The position numbers and the translations under genes are program-made. A stretch of 64,000 nt of DNA from an uncultured Christensenellaceae bacterium (GTDB lineage Bacteria; Bacillota; Clostridia; Christensenellales; CAG-314). This document shows positions 32,522 through 42,347 of the stretch, one piece after another; position 1 is the first letter of the stretch, and each line of letters starts with the position of its first letter. Under the pieces are notes generated by a model. The model saw nothing but the letters and a program-made list of their open reading frames with translations, ran no database searches and was not told the DNA's origin. Where the stretch lies: contig CAJUIZ010000007.1 in assembly GCA_910586625.1 (NCBI GenBank), forward strand, positions 1-64,000. The letters are read 5' to 3'.

Positions 32522-34945
32522 TTATTGTTTTTTGAAATATATTCTGCCGCCGATAGCGTCCACTATTACCGTGTCGCCCTTGACGACTTCTCCCGTAAGC
32601 AGTTTTTCCGCCAAAGCGTCTTCTACCCGACGCTGAATAATCCGCTTTAACGGACGCGCTCCGTACGCTTTGTCGTACCCCAAACGGGACAACGTAGCGA
32701 TGGCGTCGACGCTGAACTTCAAGTTTATTACGCCCTTCAAACGCTTGTATAAGTTGTAGCATAACAGCTCCGTTATACGTTCCGTTTCCGCTTCGTTCAG
32801 ATAATCGAACACCACCGTCTCGTCCAAACGGTTAAGAAACTCGGGACGAAAGAACTTTTTGAGAGAACGCTCGGCGGAATCGCGCATAAGAGAATATTCG
32901 TTTTGAATACCGCCGCCAAAGCCCACGCCGCCGTTAACGTCCGTTATGCCGATGTTGCTTGTAAGGATAATTACCGTATTGCGGAAGTCCACAGTTTTAC
33001 CGTGAGAATCCGTCAACCTGCCTTCGTCCAAAATTTGCAGCAGCAGATTGAACACGTCGGGGTGCGCCTTTTCTATCTCGTCGAACAACACCACTGAATA
33101 CGGCTTGCGCAGCACCTTTTCCGTAAGATAGCCGCTTTCTTCGTAACCTGCGTATCCCGGGGGCGCGCCTATAAGCTTAGCCGTTGACTGCTTGTCCATA
33201 TACTCGGACATATCGATACGTATAACTTCGGAATCGGTTCCGAACAAGCATTCCGCAAGCGCCTTGGCAAGCTCCGTCTTTCCGACGCCCGTGGGCCCCA
33301 CGAAAATAAAGCTTCCTATCGGTCGGTTAGGATCCTTTAACCCCGCCCTTTGTCGGCGTACCGCGCGGGCAACCGCGCGAACGGCTTCTTCCTGACCTAT
33401 TACTCTGCGTGACAGTTCTTCTTCCAAATGCACCAGCTTGTCCTTTTCTTCGCGGGACAGCTCGGCAACGGGGATACCCGTCATTTGCGAAACGACAAGC
33501 CTGACGTCGTTCGCCGTCAATTGACATTGATATTCGTCAAGCTGCATTTGATATTCGCCTTGAATATGCTCGTATTCGAAATGCAGTTCGTTATATCTAC
33601 GCTGCAAAACTCCGCGCTGTTCCGCGTCTTGCGCGGAATCCAACTTTCGTTTGAGCGTTTTGAGCTCGGCGGACAGTTGCACAAGCCGAGGCGGTACTGC
33701 GTAAGCGGAAATTTTGAGCTTACTGCACGCTTCGTCTATTATATCGAAAGCCTTATCCGGAAGATATCGGTCGGTAACATACCGCACGGACAATTGCACC
33801 GCCGTTTCGATAGCTTCGTCCGTAATGATTACGCCGTGATGCTTTTCGTACTTGCTCTTGACCCCTTTTAAGATTTTTACAGCCAATTCCGAAGAAGGCT
33901 CTTCTACCGTTATGGGCTGAAAGCGGCGTTCGAGAGCTGGGTCTTTCTCGATATACTGACGGTACTCGCGAGTCGTAGTCGCGCCTATTACGCGCAGCTC
34001 GCCGCGGGCAAGCGCAGGTTTTAATATCTCCGCGGCGTCCAGCGTTCCTTCCGCAGTGCCGCCCGCGCCCACCATATTGTGGATTTCGTCTATAAATAAT
34101 ATTATATCGCCTTCGGCTACTACTTGACTTACAAGGTTGGTAAGCCGTTCTTCGAAATCTCCGCGGAAACGCGTTCCCGCAACCATACCGGCCATATCCA
34201 ACTCAACCAGACGTTTGCCCTGCAATTCGGCAGGAACGTGTCCCTGCGCGATACAGTTGGCAAGTCCTTCTACTACGGCGGTCTTGCCTACGCCCGGTTC
34301 GCCCACCAATACGGGATTATTCTTCGACCTGCGGGTAAGCGTTTGTATTATGCGTTCTATTTCGAGATCGCGCCCGATAACGGGATCGAAGCCGCCCAAA
34401 GTGGCTTTTTCGGTAAGGTCCAAACCGTACGGCAGGCTGGACTCGTCCACCTTGCGCGCATAGCAGTCTGCCGTAGCTACGAGCTCGGGCGACGCGTCCA
34501 ATTCCTTAGCTTTACCCAAGGTTAACAGCTTGTCGCGATTGGGAATATCTTCCACTATGCGCGAAAACAGCTGATCGGCGGTAGCCCCGTTTTGATCGAG
34601 CAAGTACTCGATTTTTTCGTAAGCGTACGTTTTGGTCATAGAAAGCATCGCAATCAACAGATGAATACAGTTTACGTCCCGTTCGCCAAGCTGAGCGGCG
34701 ATAAGCGAAGCCCGAGCGTTAAGCTGCATAATTTCTTCCGATTCGTGCAGTACTCCGCCGCGTCCCTTATCCTTAGGTTCGAGATTCTGCGCCGTCAAAC
34801 CGAATTCCGTCAGATACCTGCGGGCTTCGTTGTCGACGTTGGCCAAAGCGAACAGCACGTGCTGCGATTCGAGCATTGCTATTTTTTTACTGCGCGCGAA
34901 CATTCCCGCAAATTCATAAACAGATTGTAACGTTTCCGATTGCAT
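32522..34945 (-). CDS. clpC: ClpC-type Clp ATPase
   Basis: The protein is 807 aa. It unfolds substrates for ClpP. Two N-terminal repeats (1-145) are followed by NBD1 with GEPGVGKT at 215-222 and FIDEIHNMVGAG, a short middle segment (about 405-470) typical of ClpC rather than ClpB, and NBD2 with GPTGVGKTE and SNIG. The usual ctsR-mcsA-mcsB partners are not here, and no CtsR-type heptad repeat was seen near the promoter. AAGGGAAGG lies upstream of ATG 34945. Confidence 0.93.
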   Translation of the reverse strand: MQSETLQSVYEFAGMFARSKKIAMLESQHVLFALANVDNEARRYLTEFGLTAQNLEPKDKGRGGVLHESEEIMQLNARASLIAAQLGERDVNCIHLLIAMLSMTKTYAYEKIEYLLDQNGATADQLFSRIVEDIPNRDKLLTLGKAKELDASPELVATADCYARKVDESSLPYGLDLTEKATLGGFDPVIGRDLEIERIIQTLTRRSKNNPVLVGEPGVGKTAVVEGLANCIAQGHVPAELQGKRLVELDMAGMVAGTRFRGDFEERLTNLVSQVVAEGDIILFIDEIHNMVGAGGTAEGTLDAAEILKPALARGELRVIGATTTREYRQYIEKDPALERRFQPITVEEPSSELAVKILKGVKSKYEKHHGVIITDEAIETAVQLSVRYVTDRYLPDKAFDIIDEACSKLKISAYAVPPRLVQLSAELKTLKRKLDSAQDAEQRGVLQRRYNELHFEYEHIQGEYQMQLDEYQCQLTANDVRLVVSQMTGIPVAELSREEKDKLVHLEEELSRRVIGQEEAVRAVARAVRRQRAGLKDPNRPIGSFIFVGPTGVGKTELAKALAECLFGTDSEVIRIDMSEYMDKQSTAKLIGAPPGYAGYEESGYLTEKVLRKPYSVVLFDEIEKAHPDVFNLLLQILDEGRLTDSHGKTVDFRNTVIILTSNIGITDVNGGVGFGGGIQNEYSLMRDSAERSLKKFFRPEFLNRLDETVVFDYLNEAETERITELLCYNLYKRLKGVINLKFSVDAIATLSRLGYDKAYGARPLKRIIQRRVEDALAEKLLTGEVVKGDTVIVDAIGGRIYFKKQ

Positions 34946-34983
34946 TAGATACCTTCCCTTGCGTATCGCTACGCTTCTCTGTT

Positions 34984-35012
34984 ATTGTATCAAATAACGC
35001 AAAGTTTTTCAA
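34984..35012 (-). promoter_or_regulatory. SigA-type promoter of clpC
   Basis: Minus strand: TTGAAA (35007-35012), 17 bp, TACAAT (34984-34989). Confidence 0.8.
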
Positions 35013-35075
35013 CAAAAATACCCTACTTGTGTAAAAAAACGGATCCGCGCAAACAGGCGAATCCGTCAAAGATAT

Positions 35076-37634
35076 TTACGAGCGCGCGCGGCGCGTTTTT
35101 TTGAGTTGTATGCGCTTGGACAATTTAGACGCAGCGCGTATAATTTCGCGTACTATCGTGGGAGCAAGGGACAGCGCAAACGCAACGAGATACATATACC
35201 ACGGCATAGTTGTCAATCCGAATACGCGTTGGAACGGCGGCACAAACGCGACAACGGCGACTAATCCTACCGATATAACGCTGCTTACCGTCATAAACTT
35301 CGTAGTTCCGCCGTGGAACAGTCCGCGGTTATCGCGCATTTCCCACACGTACACCAATTGCGAAACAGACAATATCAAATACGCCATAGTACAAGCCGTA
35401 GCGTAGTCGACGCGATTGCCGACAGCGTAGCCCGCAAGCGTTGCAAGGGCGAAAAACACTCCGCCGACTGCTACGATACGTCCGCCGCCGTTACTGAAAA
35501 ATGTTTCGTCCTTACGCTTAGGCGGCCGCGCCATTACGTCGCTTTCCTGCTTGTATATTCCAAGCGCCAACCCCGGCAAACCGTCCGTAACAAGATTTAT
35601 CCACAGTAGCTGCATTGCCGACAGCGGCGACACGTCCCATATAAGCAAAGCGAAAAATACCGACAGTACTTCGCCTATATTACAGGTTAAAAGGTACGTA
35701 ACCGACTTTTTTATATTTTCGTATACGCTGCGCCCCAAGGACACGGCATCTACTATCGTAGCGAAATTGTCGTCCGTAAGAATTATATCCGAAGCGTCCT
35801 TGGCTACTTCAGTGCCGCTGCCCATAGCGCAGCCGATATCGGCGTTTTTAAGCGCGGGCGCGTCGTTGACGCCGTCGCCCGTCATAGCCACAACCGCGTC
35901 GCGGCTTTTCCAAGCGGACACGATGCGCAGCTTATCGGCGGGAGTTGCGCGCGCGTACACGGCTATACGGTCGACGTCACGAGCAAGCTGTTCGTCGGAA
36001 TACTGCGCCAAGACTTCGCCGTCCAAGGCTATGTCGCCGTCGGACATAATGCCTATAGTTCGTGCTATCTCCTTGGCGGTTTCTACGTTGTCGCCCGTTA
36101 TCATGACGGGACGTATACCCGCGCTTTTGCAGGTTTTGACGGCTTGGAACACTTCGTCGCGCGGCGGGTCGACTATTGTAAACAGAGCGGAAATGTGCAG
36201 TTGATTTTCCAATGCCAGAGTTCTCGGAAAGTCGTGCCGAACCTTCTTTTCCGCAAGCGCCAATACGCGCAGTCCCTTTTGCGTATATATGCGGTATTGC
36301 TTGACGAATTCGTTATAGTTGTCGGCGTTTTTCATCGCCTCGAAGCTGCCTTTGGTTATAGCAAAATATTCGTCGTCTGCCTTGACTACTACCGTCATCA
36401 GCTTGCGCGAGCTGTCGAACGGCAGTTCGTAAAGCCTTTCGGCGGGCTTGGTTTGCCTTGTAACAGACGTTACGGCTATTTCGGTAGGATCTCCAAGCCA
36501 CTGTCCGTCGCCGTTTACAACGGCGTCGCAACACCAACAATACGCTTGCAGCAAACGGTCGTTTTCGTCGATATTGGCGCGGGAAACGAACCGCTTGCCG
36601 TCGAACACGCCCGTTAAGCTCATTTCGTTTTTGGTAAGCGTACCCGTCTTATCCGTACAAATCACAGTTGCGCTGCCCAACGCTTCCACCGCAGTCAGCC
36701 GCTTGACTACGGCGTTTTTGCTCGCCATTTTTTCTATGCCCTTGGCAAGCACTACCGTGACTACCGCGGGCAGACCTTCGGGAATAGCCGCCACCGCAAG
36801 AGAAACGGAAGTAAGCAATACGTCCACGAACACGGAAGCCAAGCTGTCGCCCGCGTGCATACGCTTGACGCCCTTGACAAAACCGATAACAAGCACAGCC
36901 AAGCATACCGCAAGGCACACTACGCCTATAACCTTGGACAGCTGTTTAAGCTTTTGCTGCAAGGGAGTAAGACTGTTTTGAGAGTTGGCGAGCATACCGG
37001 CTATCTTGCCCAATTCCGTATTGGTTCCGGTTGCGAAAACGCGGGCGAAACAACGTCCCTTGGTTACCAAACTTCCGCCGAATATTTTGTCGGAATCCTT
37101 TTCCTTGGAGAATCTGCCTACAAGCTTTTCGACGGGCGCGCTTTCGCCAGTTAGCGCCGATTGATTGACAAACAAACCTTCCGCAAGCAGTAATTCGCAG
37201 TCCGCGGTAACCACGTCCCCCGCTTCGAACATTACTATATCGCCTACGACAAGAAGTCTGCTGTCGATAACATTTACGTCCCCGTCGCGGCATACGCGCG
37301 TTTTGGGAGAAGTAAGCTGTTTGAGAGTTTCGAGAGAACGTTCGGCTCGGTACTCCTGCACCGTACCGAGAACAGCGTTGGCAAGTACGATGATAATTAT
37401 TATTACGGGTTCCAACAGGTCGGCTTTTTCTCCCGTATACAAAGCCATACCGAAGGACAAAACCGAAGCCACAAGTAAAATTATTATCATCAGATCGGCA
37501 AACTGCGCAAAAAATTTCCGCAAAAATCCGCGCTTTTGCTTGTGCTCGCTCTCGTTATAGCCGTCCTTTGCCAAACGCGCTTCCGCTTCGGCGGACGTTA
37601 AGCCTTTTTTTATCAATTCGTCCGTATTTATCAT
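35076..37634 (-). CDS. Calcium-type P-type ATPase (P2A)
   Basis: The protein is 852 aa. The actuator loop has TGES. M4 carries AAIPEGLPAVVTVVLAKGIEKMA, the PEGLP calcium-site motif. The phosphorylation site ICTDKTGTLTKNEM is at about 325-338, the hinge is MTGDGVNDAPALKNADIG, and M5/M6 have NIGEVL and LLWINLVTDGLPGLALG. It pumps cations, probably Ca2+, out of the cytoplasm. The start is ATG 37634 without an SD. A CTTGTA-N7-TACAAG inverted repeat lies just before it and may be an operator. Confidence 0.93.
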   Translation of the reverse strand: MINTDELIKKGLTSAEAEARLAKDGYNESEHKQKRGFLRKFFAQFADLMIIILLVASVLSFGMALYTGEKADLLEPVIIIIIVLANAVLGTVQEYRAERSLETLKQLTSPKTRVCRDGDVNVIDSRLLVVGDIVMFEAGDVVTADCELLLAEGLFVNQSALTGESAPVEKLVGRFSKEKDSDKIFGGSLVTKGRCFARVFATGTNTELGKIAGMLANSQNSLTPLQQKLKQLSKVIGVVCLAVCLAVLVIGFVKGVKRMHAGDSLASVFVDVLLTSVSLAVAAIPEGLPAVVTVVLAKGIEKMASKNAVVKRLTAVEALGSATVICTDKTGTLTKNEMSLTGVFDGKRFVSRANIDENDRLLQAYCWCCDAVVNGDGQWLGDPTEIAVTSVTRQTKPAERLYELPFDSSRKLMTVVVKADDEYFAITKGSFEAMKNADNYNEFVKQYRIYTQKGLRVLALAEKKVRHDFPRTLALENQLHISALFTIVDPPRDEVFQAVKTCKSAGIRPVMITGDNVETAKEIARTIGIMSDGDIALDGEVLAQYSDEQLARDVDRIAVYARATPADKLRIVSAWKSRDAVVAMTGDGVNDAPALKNADIGCAMGSGTEVAKDASDIILTDDNFATIVDAVSLGRSVYENIKKSVTYLLTCNIGEVLSVFFALLIWDVSPLSAMQLLWINLVTDGLPGLALGIYKQESDVMARPPKRKDETFFSNGGGRIVAVGGVFFALATLAGYAVGNRVDYATACTMAYLILSVSQLVYVWEMRDNRGLFHGGTTKFMTVSSVISVGLVAVVAFVPPFQRVFGLTTMPWYMYLVAFALSLAPTIVREIIRAASKLSKRIQLKKTRRARS

Positions 37635-37635
37635 A

Positions 37636-37654
37636 CTTGTAATTTATGTACAAG
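37636..37654. promoter_or_regulatory. Inverted repeat before the P-type ATPase start
   Basis: CTTGTA and TACAAG are separated by 7 bp, ending one or two bases from the ATG. It could be an operator or a start-codon hairpin. A weak TTCTAA-17-TAAATT promoter overlaps it and would place the ATG 7 nt after the -10. Confidence 0.35.
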
Positions 37655-37815
37655 CATATAAATTTAGAAGTCGCATCAAGCTTAATACGTATGCACGGAC
37701 GCGCATATGAACACGCGGAAATACTTTGCGAGATTTATACGTACAAAAAATACGACGGACGGCAGAGTCAGAAATTTACCGAAATGTTCTAACAAAACAG
37801 GCAAGTATTTTACAG

Positions 37816-37850
37816 AAAAAAAAAACGCCTTGCACGTAAGCAAGACGTTA
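37816..37850 (-). terminator. Terminator of the MATE gene
   Basis: Minus-strand arms AACGTCTTGC / GCAAGGCGTT, then ten T. Confidence 0.9.
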
Positions 37851-37868
37851 CGGTATTATCCTATTCGG

Positions 37869-39365
37869 TTATACGAGCAAATGATCTTCGTACTGTTTGG
37901 CTTTATACTTGAATTGCTTGCGGTAGTCGCGTACGGCAAAGGGCAGATAAACCGCTACCGACAGTATTTCCGCAACGGGATAGCAAAACCAAATGCCCTT
38001 CAATTGCCACAAATAATTGAACAACAGCGCCGCCGGTATTAAAAACAACAGCTGGCGGGACAGACTCATAAGCAGGCTGGATACGGGGCAGTTGATGGAT
38101 TGCAGCATATTGATAATAAGTATGGAAAACGCCGCGGGAATAAATGCTATGCTTATGCACCTGAATGCGTACGCGCCGTCGCGCACAAATACGGTGTTCT
38201 GTTCGGCAAGCTCTTCCATAGTTTGCCCTTCGGCAGGCATATTGCTCTTGAATATGGACATCAAAGCGTCGGGACAAAGCTGGAACAGCAGCGTTCCCGC
38301 AACCATTACTCCGAGAGCTATGTACAGCGCAAGCTTGAAGGTATCGTTGAAACGCTTTTTTTCGTTGGCTCCGTAATTGTAGCTGAGTATCGGCATAGTA
38401 CCCTGCATAAGTCCGAACACCGGCATAAACACGAAGGACTGCACCTTGAAGTACGCCGACAGAATGTTAATGCCGTTGTCGTAGTTTTTGAGCATCGCGT
38501 TCATAATGATGGTTATAACCGAGCCCATAGCGTTCATAATAAGCGCAGGCGCGCCTATCTTGGTTATACGCAAAAAGTAATGCTTGGAAGGACGGAAACC
38601 TTTAAGCGATATGGAGACGTCCTGCTTTTTGAATACGAACACGGCAAGGTCGATAACCGCCGCCGTCCATTGCCCTATTACGGTTGCGAGAATTGCGCCC
38701 AGCACGCCCCACTTAAACGCAATAATAAACAGCGCGTCCAAGCCTATGTTGGTAAGCGCGCCGGCAAGCTGACTTATCATAGGTATCTTCATATTACCCG
38801 TAGCCTGTAAAATACGCGCGCATGTAATGTCTATTATCAGTCCGCCGGATAACGCCATATAAATGGTAAGATACAGTGTGCCTTGCTTTACGACATAGTC
38901 CACGTCCGTCGCCGACTTGTCGTTAACAAATAATTTTACAAACGGCTTGGATATTGTAAATGCCAAAATAATCATAACAACCCAAGCAGCCAAAGCCATA
39001 ACGATAGCCGTCTTGGCGCATTTGTCGGCGTTCTGCTTGTTGCCTTCGCCGAGTTTTCGCGCAATGTACGCGTTTGCGCCCACGCCTATGCCTATACCTA
39101 CTGCCACGACAAGCATTGTCATAGGCATTACTATGCTAACCGCCGCGAAGGAATCCGCTCCGATATTTTTACCTGCGTAGCCCGATACGTTGTAGTTGAT
39201 ACCCGTTAGGAATATCGAGTCTACAATGTTATACAACGCCTGCACCAACATAGATATGATTGCGGGCAGGCTCATAGTAAGAAGCAGTTTGCCTATTTTA
39301 GTGTTCCGCATCTTGTCCGACTGTAACGCTTCGGACTGCGCGGTTATTTCCTTATCTTCCGTCAA
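37869..39365 (-). CDS. MATE family efflux transporter
   Basis: The protein is 498 aa with about 12 TM helices in two MatE halves: SLPAIISMLVQALYNIVDSIFLTG at about 33-56 starts the first and IGAPALIMNAMGSV the second. It exports organic cations or drugs with Na+ or H+ exchange. An insertion after YNYGA...LCPDALMSIF (EGQTMEELAEQ) is a small acidic loop. The start is TTG with AAAGGAG 6 nt upstream. Confidence 0.93.
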   Translation of the reverse strand: MTEDKEITAQSEALQSDKMRNTKIGKLLLTMSLPAIISMLVQALYNIVDSIFLTGINYNVSGYAGKNIGADSFAAVSIVMPMTMLVVAVGIGIGVGANAYIARKLGEGNKQNADKCAKTAIVMALAAWVVMIILAFTISKPFVKLFVNDKSATDVDYVVKQGTLYLTIYMALSGGLIIDITCARILQATGNMKIPMISQLAGALTNIGLDALFIIAFKWGVLGAILATVIGQWTAAVIDLAVFVFKKQDVSISLKGFRPSKHYFLRITKIGAPALIMNAMGSVITIIMNAMLKNYDNGINILSAYFKVQSFVFMPVFGLMQGTMPILSYNYGANEKKRFNDTFKLALYIALGVMVAGTLLFQLCPDALMSIFKSNMPAEGQTMEELAEQNTVFVRDGAYAFRCISIAFIPAAFSILIINMLQSINCPVSSLLMSLSRQLLFLIPAALLFNYLWQLKGIWFCYPVAEILSVAVYLPFAVRDYRKQFKYKAKQYEDHLLV

Positions 39366-39413
39366 AATCGTCTCCTTTGTTAAAAACGGCTGCCGCCAAG
39401 CGACAACCGAATT

Positions 39414-39442
39414 ATTTTATCACAATTGAAAATATTAGGCAA
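39414..39442 (-). promoter_or_regulatory. SigA-type promoter of the MATE gene
   Basis: Minus strand: TTGCCT (39437-39442), 17 bp, TAAAAT (39414-39419). Confidence 0.7.
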
Positions 39443-39463
39443 CCGAACAACGTGCAAAAACGC

Positions 39464-39952
39464 TCATATGTTCCCGTTTACATATTTGCAAAACGTAATA
39501 TCGTATTCGCCGTCTCGCACCGTTTCCGACTGTTCCGACAGTACCCAGCCGTCCGTTCGGTCAAGATTTGGGAAAAACAGCTCCGCCTGTCCGTCGGCTT
39601 GCACCTTGGTGACGTAGGCGGTTGCACATTCGTTCAGTAAAAGCGCGTATACGCTTGCGCCGCCTATAACGAAAACTTCGTCGATATCGTATTGTTCAAG
39701 CTTCTTGCGCAGAGCTTGAACGGTGGATACCGTTACAGCGCCCGTATGCTCGCGTCCGTCAGCGTCCAAGACGATATTGACGCGGTTGGGCAGCGCGCCG
39801 TTCGGAAAACTGTCGAAGGTGTTCGCGCCCATTACGACGACTTTACCAGTCGTCGTCTCGCGAAAAAATTTCATATCCTTTTTTAATTGAAACAGCAGCC
39901 CGTTATTGCGCCCTATTCCCCACTTTTCGTCTACTACTACGATTAAATTCAT
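39464..39952 (-). CDS. folA: Dihydrofolate reductase
   Basis: The protein is 162 aa. It reduces dihydrofolate with NADPH. It starts MNLIVVVDEKWGIGRNNGLLFQLKKDMKFFR, with VVMGANTFDSFP and VFVIGGASVYALLL following. GGAG 7-8 nt before ATG 39952 decides the start; the frame is open 80 codons further upstream but that part is not DHFR-like. The family's catalytic acidic residue is usually in LPWxLPxDxxxF, here LLFQLKKDMKFF. It lies directly downstream of thyA, its metabolic partner. Confidence 0.95.
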   Translation of the reverse strand: MNLIVVVDEKWGIGRNNGLLFQLKKDMKFFRETTTGKVVVMGANTFDSFPNGALPNRVNIVLDADGREHTGAVTVSTVQALRKKLEQYDIDEVFVIGGASVYALLLNECATAYVTKVQADGQAELFFPNLDRTDGWVLSEQSETVRDGEYDITFCKYVNGNI

Positions 39953-40090
39953 TTTTTTCTCCGATGAAATGTGTGATTTTTTATAATAATGCGTAACGCG
40001 TAATTCGTAATTAAAGTTGCGCTTCGATAGACTTCTCCGTGCGCTTCGCTTAGTCGAAGTGACATATAACAAAACACAGGTACTTACCCG

Positions 40091-40215
40091 TTTGACGGCG
40101 GAGAAACGAGCAAGGCAAGGCGGGCGCGGATTTCGCGATACGAGTATACTATACGTACACGACTGAGCGAAAACGTAAGCCCAACACAGCATTGCGACGT
40201 TTATACGCCGTCAAA
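40091..40215. repeat. Inverted-repeat element between folA and thyA
   Basis: Perfect 10-bp ends TTTGACGGCG (40091-40100) and CGCCGTCAAA (40206-40215) enclose 105 bp. The interior has further opposed arms (TTTCGCG near 40131 and CGAAAA near 40168, around a GTATACTATAC core), so the whole could fold as one long hairpin. It looks like a REP/MITE-type dispersed element. The thyA stop codon lies inside the right end. Confidence 0.5.
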
Positions 40216-41041
40216 TTGCAACTTCGAATTTTTCGGAAAAGGGTTCAAACTCATAATCGACAAGCTTTACGTCGTCGACGGTAAACTTGTAGAAATCCGT
40301 AACGTCGGGGTTTATCCAAAGCTTGGGCGCGGGGTGAGTTTTGCCTTGCAGCATACGCTCCACCTGCGGAATGTGGCGGTCGTACACGTGAGCGTCGGCA
40401 ATGACGTGAACCAACTCGCCCGCTTGCAGCCCCGATACCTGCGCGAACATATGCACAAGTACGGCATACTGCACTACGTTCCAGTTGTTGGCCACCGCCA
40501 TATCGTTGCTGCGCTGGTTGAGTATAGCGTTAAGCCTGCCGTTTGTAACGTTAAACGTTACCGAATATGCGCAGGGATACAGATTCATTTCGCACAAATC
40601 CTGATGCACGAAGATGTTGGTTATTATTCGGCGGCTTGCGGGGTTGTGCTTCAAATCGTACAGCGCACGGTCAACTTGATCGAACATACCTTCCTTATAA
40701 CGGTGCTTAACTCCCAATTGATAGCCGTACGCCTTGCCGATAGAACCCGTTTCGTCCGCCCAGCTGTCCCAAATGTGACTGTTGAGTTCGTGAATATTGT
40801 TGCTCTTTTTCTGCCATATCCAAAGAAGCTCGTCCACCGCCGACTTAAACGCCGTGCGACGGAGCGTGATTGCGGGAAATTCTTCCGCAAGATTGTAGCG
40901 GTTGACTATGCAGAACTTCTTGACGGTATGCGCCGCCGTTCCGTCCGCCCAATGCGGACGCACGTCCAACGCCTCGTCCGTAACGCCGCCGTCTATTATA
41001 TCGCGCATATTCCGTATAAAAATTTCGTCAGCTCTGCTCAT
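40211..41041 (-). CDS. thyA: Thymidylate synthase
   Basis: The protein is 276 aa. It makes dTMP from dUMP and methylene-THF. Landmarks are the catalytic Cys in NLYPCAYSVTFNV, RRIITN, LNQRSNDMAVANNWNVVQYAVL and HVYDRHIPQVERML. It fits the bacterial ThyA length. ATG 41041 has AAGGGGAT 7 nt upstream; the frame continues 38 codons upstream without family similarity. It precedes folA by 258 bp. Confidence 0.95.
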   Translation of the reverse strand: MSRADEIFIRNMRDIIDGGVTDEALDVRPHWADGTAAHTVKKFCIVNRYNLAEEFPAITLRRTAFKSAVDELLWIWQKKSNNIHELNSHIWDSWADETGSIGKAYGYQLGVKHRYKEGMFDQVDRALYDLKHNPASRRIITNIFVHQDLCEMNLYPCAYSVTFNVTNGRLNAILNQRSNDMAVANNWNVVQYAVLVHMFAQVSGLQAGELVHVIADAHVYDRHIPQVERMLQGKTHPAPKLWINPDVTDFYKFTVDDVKLVDYEFEPFSEKFEVAI

Positions 41042-41114
41042 AGTTAATATCCCCTTATATGTAAGCCGTTCGTTTTTTTTTCGGCACGTGCCGAGTGACG
41101 AACAAACTACGGCT

Positions 41115-41143
41115 ATTGTAACAAAAATCGCCGTTTCGGTCAA
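41115..41143 (-). promoter_or_regulatory. thyA promoter overlapping the CDF terminator
   Basis: Minus strand: TTGACC (41138-41143) lies in the loop and stem of the upstream terminator; after 17 bp comes TACAAT (41115-41120). Confidence 0.75.
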
Positions 41144-41153
41144 CCGAAACGGC
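41123..41153 (-). terminator. Terminator of the CDF transporter gene
   Basis: Minus-strand arms GCCGTTTCGG / CCGAAACGGC with loop TTGA, then GATTTTTGT, 6 bp after the stop. Confidence 0.85.
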
Positions 41154-41158
41154 AAGTT

Positions 41159-42340
41159 CTACTTAATCTGTTTTTCCACTGTGGCGACGATGTAAACGTC
41201 GGAATATTTCTCGTTTACTTTCGCCTGTATATAATCGGCGATTTCCCGCTCTTTTAGTTTGGTATCGAAGCTTATCGCCACGTCGAATATAAGGTTGATA
41301 TGCGTTGGTCCCTTGACCATTCGGAAATCGTGAATATCGAAGTTGTCGTCCAGCGACTTGACTATTCCGGTAATTTCTTCCTTATAGCCGTCCAACTCGG
41401 GATCGCCGATAACTATCGGATCCATATGAATAACCAGCTTGATATTGGTATTTTCCGCAAAATCGCGCTCTATTTGGTCTATTATATCGTGACTGTCGAG
41501 AATGGGAACGCGCGCGTCCACTTCTACGTGAACGTTGGCGTAGTAGCTGTTGGGACCGTAATTGTGTATGTTTAGGTCGTGAACGCCCAAAACGCCGTCA
41601 AATTTTATTATTCTTTCTTTTACGAAACGCGCCAAACTTTCGTCCGCGCCTTCGCCCAAAAGATGCTTGAACGTCTCTTTTAGAATTTTTATCCCGCTTA
41701 CGGCGATTACGACGGACACGATAACCGCCATAAACCCGTCGGCATTAAAGCCCGTATAATGCGATACAATAAGAGCAATCAACACCGCCGCGGTAGAACA
41801 CACGTCGGAGATACTGTCCACGGCTGTTGCTTTAAGCAAGCCGAAGCTGTACCGTTTGCCGAGTATCCCGTTAAAGAAGAACATCCACAGCTTTATCAAA
41901 ACGGAAACGGACAAGGTTACTATCGTCCAAATTTCCCAAGACAATTCGTCTGCGGAGCCGTTAAAAACGGAGATTATTTTGCTTACGCCTTCCGAAGCGA
42001 GTTCGACGGACGCAACCAACACCAAGAACGCCACTACCATACTTGCGACGTATTCCGCCCTGCGGTGTCCGTAGGGGTGCTCCTTGTCCGCGGGACGGGA
42101 CGCAAGGCGTATGCTCACAAGCGATACGACGTTGCTTCCGCAATCGGTCAGGTTGTTTATACCGTCGGCAAACACCGATACCAGCCCGAACAGCACTCCA
42201 ACGGTAATTTTGGCTGCGGACAAAAGCAAATTCAAAAATATACCTACGCCGCTTGACAAATTGCCGACCCTGTCACGCACTGCCGCGTTGCCGACGTCCT
42301 TGTAATTTTTAACGAATATTTTAAGCAGCAAATTTGTCAT
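41159..42340 (-). CDS. Cation diffusion facilitator, possibly Mn2+ exporter
   Basis: The protein is 393 aa. Six TM helices (about 30-230) and a cytoplasmic domain (about 235-320) are followed by an extra C-terminal 70 residues. TM2 carries DGINNLTDCGSN and TM5 DSISD. The NxxxD/DxxxD pair is what I recall for Mn-type CDFs such as MntE, so Mn2+ export is suggested over Zn2+. ATG 42340 has no SD and begins 8 nt after a -10 box, implying a leaderless mRNA. Confidence 0.88.
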   Translation of the reverse strand: MTNLLLKIFVKNYKDVGNAAVRDRVGNLSSGVGIFLNLLLSAAKITVGVLFGLVSVFADGINNLTDCGSNVVSLVSIRLASRPADKEHPYGHRRAEYVASMVVAFLVLVASVELASEGVSKIISVFNGSADELSWEIWTIVTLSVSVLIKLWMFFFNGILGKRYSFGLLKATAVDSISDVCSTAAVLIALIVSHYTGFNADGFMAVIVSVVIAVSGIKILKETFKHLLGEGADESLARFVKERIIKFDGVLGVHDLNIHNYGPNSYYANVHVEVDARVPILDSHDIIDQIERDFAENTNIKLVIHMDPIVIGDPELDGYKEEITGIVKSLDDNFDIHDFRMVKGPTHINLIFDVAISFDTKLKEREIADYIQAKVNEKYSDVYIVATVEKQIK

Positions 42341-42347
42341 AACAGTT

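Noticed and set aside
39953..40192. 80-codon upstream extension of folA
   Set aside because: It runs through the inverted-repeat element and is not DHFR-like; GGAG before ATG 39952 marks the start.
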